Origin: Nitrospira tepida
GTDB lineage: Bacteria > Nitrospirota > Nitrospiria > Nitrospirales > Nitrospiraceae
Assembly: GCF_947241125.1 (NCBI RefSeq)
Contig: NZ_OX365700.1
Coordinates: 3,132,001 to 3,196,000 of the forward strand
Direction: 5' to 3'
Length of the DNA stretch: 64,000 nt
This document shows, in pieces, positions 18,632 to 27,046 of the stretch (position 1 is its first letter; each line of letters begins with the position of its first letter). The notes beneath the pieces were generated by a model. It had not been told where the DNA came from, made no database searches, and worked only from the letters and a program-made list of their open reading frames with translations. Position numbers and translations under genes: made by a program.

Positions 18632-20536
18632 TCATAGGTTCACGTTGAAGACCCGGCCCCAAATGCCCACATTCACGATTCGCCACAGTCGGAAGTCGAT
18701 CGGACGGGAGCCGTCCAGCATCTCCTTCACCAACAGGCGCGTGCCTCCGGTGTTCAGAAGTCCCGGGTATCCCGAGAGCACATCCTCCACCGCGACTTCA
18801 AGCGATCGTCGCAACGGCCCCCGGAACCATTCGAGTTCGGGGGTCGCGAATCCGATCTTGTCCCGGCGCTGGCACACCACGTCCGGCATCACACCCGCCA
18901 TCGCCTGTCGGAGCACGAACTTGGTCGTGCCCCCAACAATCTTGTGCCGGGCGCCCAACCCGATCGAGAACTCCACCAAACGATGGTCCAGAAACGGTAC
19001 ACGAGCCTCGACGCTGTGCGCCATGCTGTTGCGGTCCTCGTAATGGAGGAGCATCGGCAAGTTGGTGGCTTGCGTCATCGCCACGCACAAGTCGCCGATG
19101 TCGCGAATAGGTCCAAGCCCCTCGGCCCGGAGCATCGCCCCGAAGGGGTTGGCCGGGAACGCGTCCCCTCGAAAGCGCCCCGACGCCAGCCAATCGTGCT
19201 CGACGAGAGTCTGCCGGGACCGCGCAAGCAGTCCCGCCAACCGTCCCGGCAGAATCGGCCCGACGAGAGCACGAATCTGCTGTCTCAGAGCCACACCGTG
19301 AAACTGCCGTCGTTCCCACATCGTGCGGGCCAATGCCATCCAGCGGCCGCTCCTCAGCAAACTCGCCAGGTGATAGCCGAATCCCCCGTGGTACCCAGCC
19401 AACTGCTCATCGGCACCCTGGCCGTCCAGCATCACCTTGATTTCCTGTCGCTTCGCCTCCTCGAAGACACACCACTGCGCGAAGATGCTGGTGCTGCCGT
19501 ACGGCTCATCCTGATGCCAGGTGATCTGCTCGGCACGGCCGAACGCATCCTCCGGCTTGGGAAACACATAATGCGGCGCCGAGCGAGTTGCGGCGTTGAC
19601 GGCGCGCATGAACGGGCGCTCATCGACTGCGCGTTCCTCGTAACAGGCGCTGACCGTATTAACGGCGGCCTGGCTTCCGTCGAGCCGAAACTGCCGATCG
19701 ATGAGGCTTACGATCGCCGAACTATCCAGTCCCCCGGACAAACACGAGCCGACCGGCACGTCCGAGCGCAGATGCAGGCGAACGGAGTCCGTCAGCAGCT
19801 CACGGAACCTCCGGGCCGCTTCGTCCGCCGAGCATTCGATCGTCCCGGATTGAGGCAACCGGTACCATCGTCGAACCGGCAGGGGATCGGTCCAGCGGAA
19901 CGTGTGCAAATCCGCCGTGAGACATTCGCCGTTGCGAAGCTGGCGCACGTCGGCAAATGTGGTTTCCGCCGTATGGTCGGTAATCCCGGTGGAGAGAAAA
20001 TCATAGAGGCGCGGCAGGTTCATCCGGGGCACGAACCCCGGCACTCTGAGGAGTTGCTTGATCTCTGAAGCGAAAGCCAGGCCGTCACCCCGCACCATGT
20101 AATAGAGGGGTTTGATCGCGAAGCGATCCCGCGCCGCGAAGATCCTCTGCATCTGCGAATCATAGAGGACAAAGGCGAACATGCCGACGAACCGATCGAG
20201 GCAGGTCTCTCCCCATTCGGCGTAGGCGGCCAGAATGACTTCCGTATCCGATTGCGTGGCGAAGCGACGGCCGAGGGTCTCCAATTCGGACCGGAGTTCG
20301 CGATAGTTGTAGACCTCGCCGTTGTACACGATCCAATAGCGTCCGCCCGCATCGCACATGGGCTGTGCGGCGTGGACGCTTGTGTCGATGATCGCCAGTC
20401 GGCGATGAGCGAGCGTGACCGGGCCGAGGGGGCCGGGGAAGACCTTCCACCCGCATCCGTCGGGGCCGCGATGCGCCACCAGATCGATGACCGCCGAGTC
20501 CACCGATATGCCAACCGAAGCCCAGATCCCACACAC
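18632..20536 (-). CDS. Asparagine synthase-like glutamine amidotransferase (first copy)
   Basis: A 634-residue AsnB-type protein. The N-terminal glutaminase has the nucleophile Cys2 (MCGIWASVG) and HRGPDGCGWK; the synthetase domain has the ATP pyrophosphatase loop SCLSGGLDSSAIVSL. Copies inside polysaccharide loci often amidate sugar carboxyl groups rather than make asparagine. It is followed 114 bp later by a GT4 gene and preceded by another with 2 bp spacing, so it belongs to the locus. A second, distinct copy lies at 25096-27021. Confidence 0.92.
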   Translation of the reverse strand: MCGIWASVGISVDSAVIDLVAHRGPDGCGWKVFPGPLGPVTLAHRRLAIIDTSVHAAQPMCDAGGRYWIVYNGEVYNYRELRSELETLGRRFATQSDTEVILAAYAEWGETCLDRFVGMFAFVLYDSQMQRIFAARDRFAIKPLYYMVRGDGLAFASEIKQLLRVPGFVPRMNLPRLYDFLSTGITDHTAETTFADVRQLRNGECLTADLHTFRWTDPLPVRRWYRLPQSGTIECSADEAARRFRELLTDSVRLHLRSDVPVGSCLSGGLDSSAIVSLIDRQFRLDGSQAAVNTVSACYEERAVDERPFMRAVNAATRSAPHYVFPKPEDAFGRAEQITWHQDEPYGSTSIFAQWCVFEEAKRQEIKVMLDGQGADEQLAGYHGGFGYHLASLLRSGRWMALARTMWERRQFHGVALRQQIRALVGPILPGRLAGLLARSRQTLVEHDWLASGRFRGDAFPANPFGAMLRAEGLGPIRDIGDLCVAMTQATNLPMLLHYEDRNSMAHSVEARVPFLDHRLVEFSIGLGARHKIVGGTTKFVLRQAMAGVMPDVVCQRRDKIGFATPELEWFRGPLRRSLEVAVEDVLSGYPGLLNTGGTRLLVKEMLDGSRPIDFRLWRIVNVGIWGRVFNVNL

Positions 20537-20538
20537 TG

Positions 20539-21819
20539 CTACACCTCCATTCGACGCACGTCGTCAACGAGCGCATCATAGGCGGAGATGAGCTTCCGCG
20601 ATTCGCAGTCCCAATTCAACTCCTGGGCCGCGCGGAGGGCGTTCCGCTTGTAGCCTTCGATCGACGCGGGAGTCAGGGCATTGACCGTCGCGGCGATGGT
20701 GTCCGGACAGGTGTCGGGGATGACGACGCCGAGGTCGTGTTCTTTGAGCAGGGCGCTCATTTCTGGAAGATCGCTCACGCACAACGCAAGCCCGGCCATG
20801 ACATACTCAAAGAACTTGTTCGGCAACGCGTATCGGTTATGTCGCGAATGGCCCGGCAACGCAAAGAATCCGACATCGAATCGCCGCGCTTCACTGACCA
20901 GGTCTGTCATCGCCACCGGGGCTGCAAAGATCACCCGGTCCCCTACCCCCAAGGCGTCCGCGCGCGCGCGCAGGGCATCCAGATACGCGGCATTCCCGGG
21001 CCCCCTCAAGGTGAGGCACAAGTCGCTGCGCCAGCTCCGGACGCTTTCGATCGCTTCCTCCAGACCGCGGTTCGGGACCAGGATTCCATGGTACAACACC
21101 TTGATGGATGATCCGACCGGCTGGAAAGTGGCCTCCTGGTAGCTCGGCATATTGCGGATCACGGTCGGAAGCTGGGCCAGACCATATTCCGCTTTCAGCG
21201 TCGCCGCAATGCCGTTCGATACGGCAGAGACGTGCCTGGCTCCTTGGATTCCCGCCCTCTCTATGGCCGCGATGACCGGTCTCTTGAACAATCTCCATTG
21301 CAGCCGCTCCGAGTATTCATGGAGGGCCAACTCGTGTGTGTCGTAGACGTAGACACCTCCACACTCACGCGCGAGGCGCGCCGCCAACGGCAGCGTGATC
21401 CAGTCGTTCGCCAGCCAAATATCGGCGGTCCGGCCTTGGCAGGCTCGGTAGAGTTGGAGCGGTTCCGGCCAGGTCCAATAGAGCCGTTGCGCATGTTCGG
21501 GCCGCCACCATATCGCCAGAAGGTCGGCAAGCCGTTTGGCCGCGCGCACGACGGACCACAGCTTCCGCGCTAACGGGACGCGCTTGAACCGGCTGCGGAC
21601 CCGACGGATCATGCCGGCGAGGCGAGCCCCGCTGGAAGGGACCTGAGGCTCGGCGTCGTACGATAGCTCGGGTTCCGTGAAAATCTTCCAAGCAGGTTGC
21701 GGCGCGGGCCGGCCTGGAAGCCCGACGCCGAACACCGACCAACCAGCCTGATGGAGCGCATCCCCCTGTCGGCGAACCCGCGGGTCATTCGCGATGTCGG
21801 AAAGGGATAGAATCCCCAT
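20539..21819 (-). CDS. GT4-like glycosyltransferase
   Basis: A GT-B glycosyltransferase of about 426 residues starting MGILSLSDIANDPRVRRQGD, with the donor-binding segment NKFFEYVMAGLALCVSDLPE. An in-frame GTG at 21837, one base after the stop of the 2-epimerase gene, is an equally plausible start and would add six residues. The frame extending to 22161 overlaps the epimerase and is rejected. The close spacing suggests co-transcription with the epimerase and AsnB. Confidence 0.85.
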   Translation of the reverse strand: MGILSLSDIANDPRVRRQGDALHQAGWSVFGVGLPGRPAPQPAWKIFTEPELSYDAEPQVPSSGARLAGMIRRVRSRFKRVPLARKLWSVVRAAKRLADLLAIWWRPEHAQRLYWTWPEPLQLYRACQGRTADIWLANDWITLPLAARLARECGGVYVYDTHELALHEYSERLQWRLFKRPVIAAIERAGIQGARHVSAVSNGIAATLKAEYGLAQLPTVIRNMPSYQEATFQPVGSSIKVLYHGILVPNRGLEEAIESVRSWRSDLCLTLRGPGNAAYLDALRARADALGVGDRVIFAAPVAMTDLVSEARRFDVGFFALPGHSRHNRYALPNKFFEYVMAGLALCVSDLPEMSALLKEHDLGVVIPDTCPDTIAATVNALTPASIEGYKRNALRAAQELNWDCESRKLISAYDALVDDVRRMEV

Positions 21820-21838
21820 CGACTTGGTGGGCTTCACG

Positions 21839-22975
21839 TCAGAACAGATCCTCGCGACGCCGCCCTGACGGGCGCGACCAGCCCTCGGCCACTTCCAGAC
21901 ATGCCACGATCCGCGCCACGGCTTCCCCGCCGCCGTACAAATCAACGGGAGCCTGGCGTCCGCGCGCGCGGAGATCCGGCGCCAACAGCGCGTTCCGAAT
22001 GCACGCCGGGCTGGACGGCGGCGCCAGCCGATTCCATCCCAGATCCAGGAGTTCGACCCATTCGGTCTCATCCCGCAGGGTGACGCACGGGACGCGGTAG
22101 AAGAACGCTTCCTTCTGAACCCCCCCGGAATCCGTAGCGATGACCTGCGCGTGCTTTTCAAGCGAGATCATATCCAGGTAGCCGACGGGATCGAGAACGG
22201 TGACTGCGGCTTCCAGTTTTGCCAACAAGTCGATCCGAGCCAAGGCCTGCCGTGTCCTCGGATGGAGGGGCACCACCACCCGCATCTCCCCCGCGACCTC
22301 CGCCAAGGCCTCCACGATGGCCCGCAATCGATCGGGCGCGTCGGTGTTCTCGGCGCGGTGAACGGTGACGAGACAATATTCTCCCGGCTTCAGCCCCAAT
22401 ATGGACAGGATCGCACTCTTGGCCGTGGCCCGCTCCGCATAGTAGAGCGCGGCGTCGTACATGACGTCCCCCACCAGCTTGATCGCCGACCCCGGAACTC
22501 CCTCGCAGCGCAGATGCTCGACCGCGGTCGTCGTCGGCGCGAACAGGATCGTCGATAGGTGATCAGTCACGATTCGGTTGATCTCCTCCGGCATCCGGCG
22601 GTTGAACGACCGGAGTCCGGCTTCGACATGGGCGACGGGAATGTGCAACTTGGCCGCCGCCAGAGCTCCCGCAAGCGTAGAGTTGGTGTCTCCGTACACC
22701 AACACTCGGTCCGGCTGCGCCTTCACCATCAAGGACTCGATCGCCTCCAGCATGCGCGCGGTCTGCACGCCCTGACTGTGAGACCCGATCCCGAGATGAT
22801 GGTCCGGAGCGGCAATGCCGAGCTCGTCGAAAAAGACCGCCGACATGTTGTCATCGTAGTGCTGGCCCGTATGGACCAGTGTTTCGTGCAGCACGGACGA
22901 CCGCCGAAGCGCCCGGGATACCACCGCCGCCTTGATGAACTGCGGGCGGGCGCCCACAATGGACATCACATTCAT
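21839..22975 (-). CDS. Non-hydrolysing UDP-N-acetylglucosamine 2-epimerase family (WecB/WbpI-like)
   Basis: The enzyme inverts C2 of a UDP-N-acetylhexosamine, giving a ManNAc-type sugar. Motifs are IVGARPQFIKAAV, VHTGQHYDDNMSAVFF, VEAGLRSFNRRMPEEINR and the C-terminal ATDSGGVQKEAFFY. The family includes WecB (UDP-GlcNAc) and WbpI, which acts on a 2,3-diacetamido glucuronic acid. A WbpB/WbpD/WbpE-like set in the same locus makes the second substrate possible; sequence reading alone cannot decide. Confidence 0.9.
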   Translation of the reverse strand: MNVMSIVGARPQFIKAAVVSRALRRSSVLHETLVHTGQHYDDNMSAVFFDELGIAAPDHHLGIGSHSQGVQTARMLEAIESLMVKAQPDRVLVYGDTNSTLAGALAAAKLHIPVAHVEAGLRSFNRRMPEEINRIVTDHLSTILFAPTTTAVEHLRCEGVPGSAIKLVGDVMYDAALYYAERATAKSAILSILGLKPGEYCLVTVHRAENTDAPDRLRAIVEALAEVAGEMRVVVPLHPRTRQALARIDLLAKLEAAVTVLDPVGYLDMISLEKHAQVIATDSGGVQKEAFFYRVPCVTLRDETEWVELLDLGWNRLAPPSSPACIRNALLAPDLRARGRQAPVDLYGGGEAVARIVACLEVAEGWSRPSGRRREDLF

Positions 22976-23056
22976 CCGACAACCTGACCAAGAATACGGA
23001 GGAGAAGCGGCGTGTGGGAATGGCTCGGGCGACTCGGTGCCTTCATCCCGCGGCCT

Positions 23057-24109
23057 TCATACCGTCAGGTCCGGCATATGCGGGCGATGCTTGCGGATGC
23101 ACTGCTCGATCCACGGCAGATTGGCTCGTGTCCACTCGATGGTTCGCTCGAGGCCCCGCTTGATCGGTTCCTGCGCCAGGAAGCCCAATCGGAGACGCGC
23201 CTTCTCGACGCTGCCGTACCGTTTTCCGGAAAGATCCCAGGAGCGCGTCGGACCGAGTTCCACCGGAACCGGATTCCCAGTCAGGTCGTTGACCAGCTTG
23301 GCCAATTCTCCGATGGAGATTTCCACCCCGCTCGCCAGGTTAAACACCTCACCGGGGTCGGCATGCGAGGCACAGCGCACCAGGCCTTCCACGATGTCGT
23401 CCACGAAAATGAAATCGCGCGTGGCCACTCCTCCGTTTTCCACGATGAGCGGCATCCGCCGAATGGCGCGAAAGATGAAGCTCGGCGTGACATTGCGCCA
23501 GACGGTGGCTGGGGTTCCCCTCCATCGCCCGGCACCGAGCACTTCCCCGGGACCATACACGTTCTGAAATCGCGCCTTCACCACCGGCAACCCGTATTGC
23601 TTGAAGTAATAGTTGCCGTAGAGTTCCCCGATGATCTTTGAAATCTGGTAGGGGCTGTCCAGATACAGCGAAACCGGCGCCTCTTCCGTCGTAGCTCTCG
23701 CCTGATCGAACGTCTTCTCCGCCACCGTGCATCCGGACGACGCATAGACGACCTTTATCAGCCGGCGGTGATTCTTGATCCAGTCGAACAGCTTGAGGGT
23801 CGTCAACGTATTATTGGCGTGGTCGGCTAAAGGGTCGTGAATGGAGCTTTGGTTGCCGTGATAGGTGGCCAAATGAAACACATAGTCGAACTCGTCGGTC
23901 ACCTGCTTCAGTACGGCATCATCAGCGATCGATCCCTCGATGAAGACTACCGCTGAATGATCGGGCAGATTTTCGCGCTCCGCAGAGAGAAGATTGTCGA
24001 CGACCACGACCCGACCCACCCCTTCGCTTAGGAGCCGCCTGACGAGGTTGCTGCCCACAAACCCTGCACCGCCGACCACCAACACGTCCTTCTTGTTCCA
24101 TACATTCAT
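23057..24109 (-). CDS. NAD-dependent sugar epimerase/dehydratase (extended SDR)
   Basis: The protein has the NAD-binding motif VVGGAGFVGSNLVRRLL and an active-site YQISK. Binding-site text such as VYASSGCTVAEKTFDQ is typical of UDP-hexose epimerases. The start at 24109 is supported by GAGGAGG 6 bp before the ATG; the frame extends 15 bp further. Sequence homology would be needed to name the substrate. It is followed by the 2-epimerase and preceded by a second SDR. Confidence 0.86.
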   Translation of the reverse strand: MNVWNKKDVLVVGGAGFVGSNLVRRLLSEGVGRVVVVDNLLSAERENLPDHSAVVFIEGSIADDAVLKQVTDEFDYVFHLATYHGNQSSIHDPLADHANNTLTTLKLFDWIKNHRRLIKVVYASSGCTVAEKTFDQARATTEEAPVSLYLDSPYQISKIIGELYGNYYFKQYGLPVVKARFQNVYGPGEVLGAGRWRGTPATVWRNVTPSFIFRAIRRMPLIVENGGVATRDFIFVDDIVEGLVRCASHADPGEVFNLASGVEISIGELAKLVNDLTGNPVPVELGPTRSWDLSGKRYGSVEKARLRLGFLAQEPIKRGLERTIEWTRANLPWIEQCIRKHRPHMPDLTV

Positions 24110-24154
24110 CGAATTCCTCCTCACAAGCCGGCCTCCGCCGACGCACGGAAACCG

Positions 24155-25099
24155 CTATCCCTTGCTCTCCAGCGGCTTCAGGTGGGTATAGGTCTGCGCG
24201 ATCCCGAATTTCTTGTACCACTCGATGGCGGCCAGCACCCCCGGCTCCAGCTCCGTGGAGGTCCGCCATCCGAAATCCCGGTTGGTCTTGGAGGGATCCA
24301 GCAGAATCGTAAAGGCATCGTCCGGATTGCGAGGCCTGATCTCGACCTCCTTCTCCAACTTGACGCCCAGCGCCTTCACCGTCGCATCGAAGAGTTCCTT
24401 GATCGAAAAGTCGGAACCGGACGAGATGTGGTAAGCGCCCTTTTCCCCTTTCCCGTGTAAAGCCCGCATCACCACCTCAATGAGGTCCGTGATATAGATA
24501 AAATCGCGGCGCGTATCCATCACGAAGGAGGGCTTCCCGTTCGTCAGGCGATGATAGAACGTGGGAAGCGGCCCGCTGAGATTTCTGGGCCCGTACGCGT
24601 TGGCCAAGCGAAAGGAAATCGCATCCAGCCCGCTCAACATCACGTAGTGCTCACCGGCCGTCTTGCTGATGGCGTAGCTGCTGCCGTCCGGCCGCAGGGG
24701 ATGGCCGAGCGTAATCGGTTGTTCCAGCGGCCGCAAGCCGTAGCACAGTGCGGTCTGGAAGTAGATCAATCGCCGCACCTCGGCAGTCTTCGACGCCCGC
24801 ACGATATTGGCGGTCCCCGCCACGTTCGTCAGGGCGTCTTCGGTCCAGTTGTCCGGATCCTTGTACGCGGCCGCCGCATGCACGACGTGCGAAGGCCGGA
24901 ACGACCCAAACGCGCGGGCGACCAGATCCGCATCGGCGATGGTGCCTTCGATGACGGTCAGGCGCGGATGCGCCGCCAGGTTATCCCGCCGTCCGGTCGC
25001 GTAATTATCGATCACGCAGACCTCTGCTCCGTCGGCCACGAGGCGATCGGCAAGATGGGAGCCGATGAATCCGGCCCCGCCGGTGATCAGCACTTTCAT
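24155..25099 (-). CDS. NAD-dependent sugar epimerase/dehydratase (extended SDR)
   Basis: A second extended SDR (314 residues) with MKVLITGGAGFIGSHLADRL at the N-terminus and the active-site YAISKTAGEHY. The ATG at 25099 overlaps the stop of the upstream AsnB gene as ATGA and has GGAGGTG upstream. It resembles UDP-glucose/UDP-galactose 4-epimerase relatives. It differs clearly from its downstream SDR neighbour, so the pair probably acts on different nucleotide sugars. Confidence 0.86.
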   Translation of the reverse strand: MKVLITGGAGFIGSHLADRLVADGAEVCVIDNYATGRRDNLAAHPRLTVIEGTIADADLVARAFGSFRPSHVVHAAAAYKDPDNWTEDALTNVAGTANIVRASKTAEVRRLIYFQTALCYGLRPLEQPITLGHPLRPDGSSYAISKTAGEHYVMLSGLDAISFRLANAYGPRNLSGPLPTFYHRLTNGKPSFVMDTRRDFIYITDLIEVVMRALHGKGEKGAYHISSGSDFSIKELFDATVKALGVKLEKEVEIRPRNPDDAFTILLDPSKTNRDFGWRTSTELEPGVLAAIEWYKKFGIAQTYTHLKPLESKG

Positions 25100-27021
25100 G
25101 AAGGCACCTCCGCGTTCAAGAGTTGTCGGAAATGAGCCGCCCGATCGTGGAACGTTTGCTGCCAGATCTCCAGGCACAGCAGGCCCCAGAGTTTCCGGCC
25201 GAATCTCGGCTCCCGTCCCAGACCGTCGATGACCCGCCGGTTGTCGACCAACGGACGGGTCGCCGCCTTGGAGGAACTCAGCACATCAAGCACAAAGTTA
25301 CGCACCTGACCGGGTTGCCGCAACCAGTCCTGCAAGGGCACGGGGAATCCCATTTTGTCCGTCCGGTTCACGATGGCCTCGGGCAGCACACGAGCCAAGG
25401 CATTCTTGAACACGTGCTTCAGCCGGCCGTCCTTGAACTTGATGTTGGATGGAATCGTGGCGGCCAGTTCGACCAGGGGATGGTCGAGCAGCGGCACCCG
25501 CGATTCCAGTCCGTGCGCCATGCTCACGCGATCCTCGACATGCAGCAGCGCCGGCAACAGCGTTTTGAAATCAAAATGGGTCATTCGATCGAAATAAGAT
25601 TCTTTCCGGACATTCCTGCCTTGAAAGATGTCCCGGAATGTTTCGAACGGCGAGAATCGATCCAGCGCCACCCAGTTGATTTCGTCGCCAAGATCCGGCG
25701 CCCGGTTGATCAGCCGAAAATACCGCCGATCCAGGTCTTCGAACAATCCCTCTTTCCAAAACTCCTGCAGCAGCGGCTTATAGCTTCGCAGGACCGCCAG
25801 GTTGGGGATGATGGATTCGTACGTCACGATAAAGCTGCCGGAGTGCATGGTCCCATCGATGGCGGCCTTGATACACTGCTCGAAGTAGGCGATCAGATAA
25901 CGCGCGTACCCGCCGAAGATCTCATCGCCGCCCTGCCCTCCCAGAGCCACTTTGCGGTACTGGCTGGCCAGTCTTGAGACCATGAACTGCGGAAAACTCC
26001 CCGGCCCAGCCACTGGGAAGTCCAAGTGGTAGATCACGTTCTGGAGTTCGTCGACGAAATCCCGATCCGAGATGTCGATTTCGTGCAGCTCGAATGATCG
26101 AAACCGCGAGAGCTCACGAGCATACCGACTCTCATCGTAAGCGTCTCCACCTGAGAATTTTCCAGTAAATCCTTTGAACCCCTCTCCCTGGTGCAGGGCC
26201 GCCAGCGACGCCACGATGCTGGAATCCAGGCCGCCGCTCACGTAGGCCCCTACGGGAACGTTGCTCCGCAGGTGCAGCGCGACGGATTCGTCGAGCAAGG
26301 CGTGGATGCGCTCCTCGAAGTACCGTTCGGTATGCAGGAAATCGGGGTGATAATAAATCTCCCAGTATTGCTCCACGCGGAACGCCCCGTTGCGGACGAT
26401 CAGGGAATGTCCCGGGGACAGCTCGCGTATTCCCTTGAACAGGGTCTTGTCCCCCAAACACAACTGGAATGAGAGATACTCCTTGAATGCCTCCAGATCG
26501 GTGTCGATCTCCAAGGAGAAAGGCAGGAGTGCCTTGACCTCCGAGGCAAAATACAGCACGTCATCGGCGATGCAGTAATAGAAAGGCTTGATGCCGAACC
26601 GATCCCGGGCGCAGAACAGCGTCTGAGTCGCTTCGTCCCAGAGCGCAAAGGAGAACATCCCTCGAAACTTCAGAAGGCATTCGCGGCCCCACCGGCGGTA
26701 GGCATGCAGAATCACCTCGGTATCGGATTGGGTTCGGAAGTGTTCCTCTCCCAACTCTTTGCGCAGCTCGAGGTAGTTGTAGATTTCCCCGTTATAGGTG
26801 ATCCAGTTGCCGCCGGCGTCGCGCATCGGCTGCTGGCCGGTTTGCAGATCGATGATGCTGAGCCGGCGATGCGCGAATCCTACGGTCCCACTGGGATGCT
26901 CCCACTTGCCGTCGCCATCCGGCCCGCGATGACGAATGAGGTCGTTCATCAATCCGAGGCGCTTCCCCAATTCCGGAATGCGTTCGCGCTGAAGCTGAAT
27001 GCTACCGGCAATTCCGCACAT
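25096..27021 (-). CDS. Asparagine synthase-like glutamine amidotransferase (second copy)
   Basis: A 641-residue AsnB-type protein. The ATG at 27021, preceded by GAGGGGG, places the catalytic Cys at position 2 (MCGIAGSIQLQRER). HRGPDGDGKW and the ATP loop YVSGGLDSSIVASL are intact. It differs substantially from the copy at 18632-20536, so this is not a recent duplication. It heads a run of SDR, 2-epimerase and glycosyltransferase genes, which fits modification of a uronic acid. Confidence 0.92.
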   Translation of the reverse strand: MCGIAGSIQLQRERIPELGKRLGLMNDLIRHRGPDGDGKWEHPSGTVGFAHRRLSIIDLQTGQQPMRDAGGNWITYNGEIYNYLELRKELGEEHFRTQSDTEVILHAYRRWGRECLLKFRGMFSFALWDEATQTLFCARDRFGIKPFYYCIADDVLYFASEVKALLPFSLEIDTDLEAFKEYLSFQLCLGDKTLFKGIRELSPGHSLIVRNGAFRVEQYWEIYYHPDFLHTERYFEERIHALLDESVALHLRSNVPVGAYVSGGLDSSIVASLAALHQGEGFKGFTGKFSGGDAYDESRYARELSRFRSFELHEIDISDRDFVDELQNVIYHLDFPVAGPGSFPQFMVSRLASQYRKVALGGQGGDEIFGGYARYLIAYFEQCIKAAIDGTMHSGSFIVTYESIIPNLAVLRSYKPLLQEFWKEGLFEDLDRRYFRLINRAPDLGDEINWVALDRFSPFETFRDIFQGRNVRKESYFDRMTHFDFKTLLPALLHVEDRVSMAHGLESRVPLLDHPLVELAATIPSNIKFKDGRLKHVFKNALARVLPEAIVNRTDKMGFPVPLQDWLRQPGQVRNFVLDVLSSSKAATRPLVDNRRVIDGLGREPRFGRKLWGLLCLEIWQQTFHDRAAHFRQLLNAEVPS

Positions 27022-27046
27022 CGATCCCCCCTCTACCCCTCGATCA

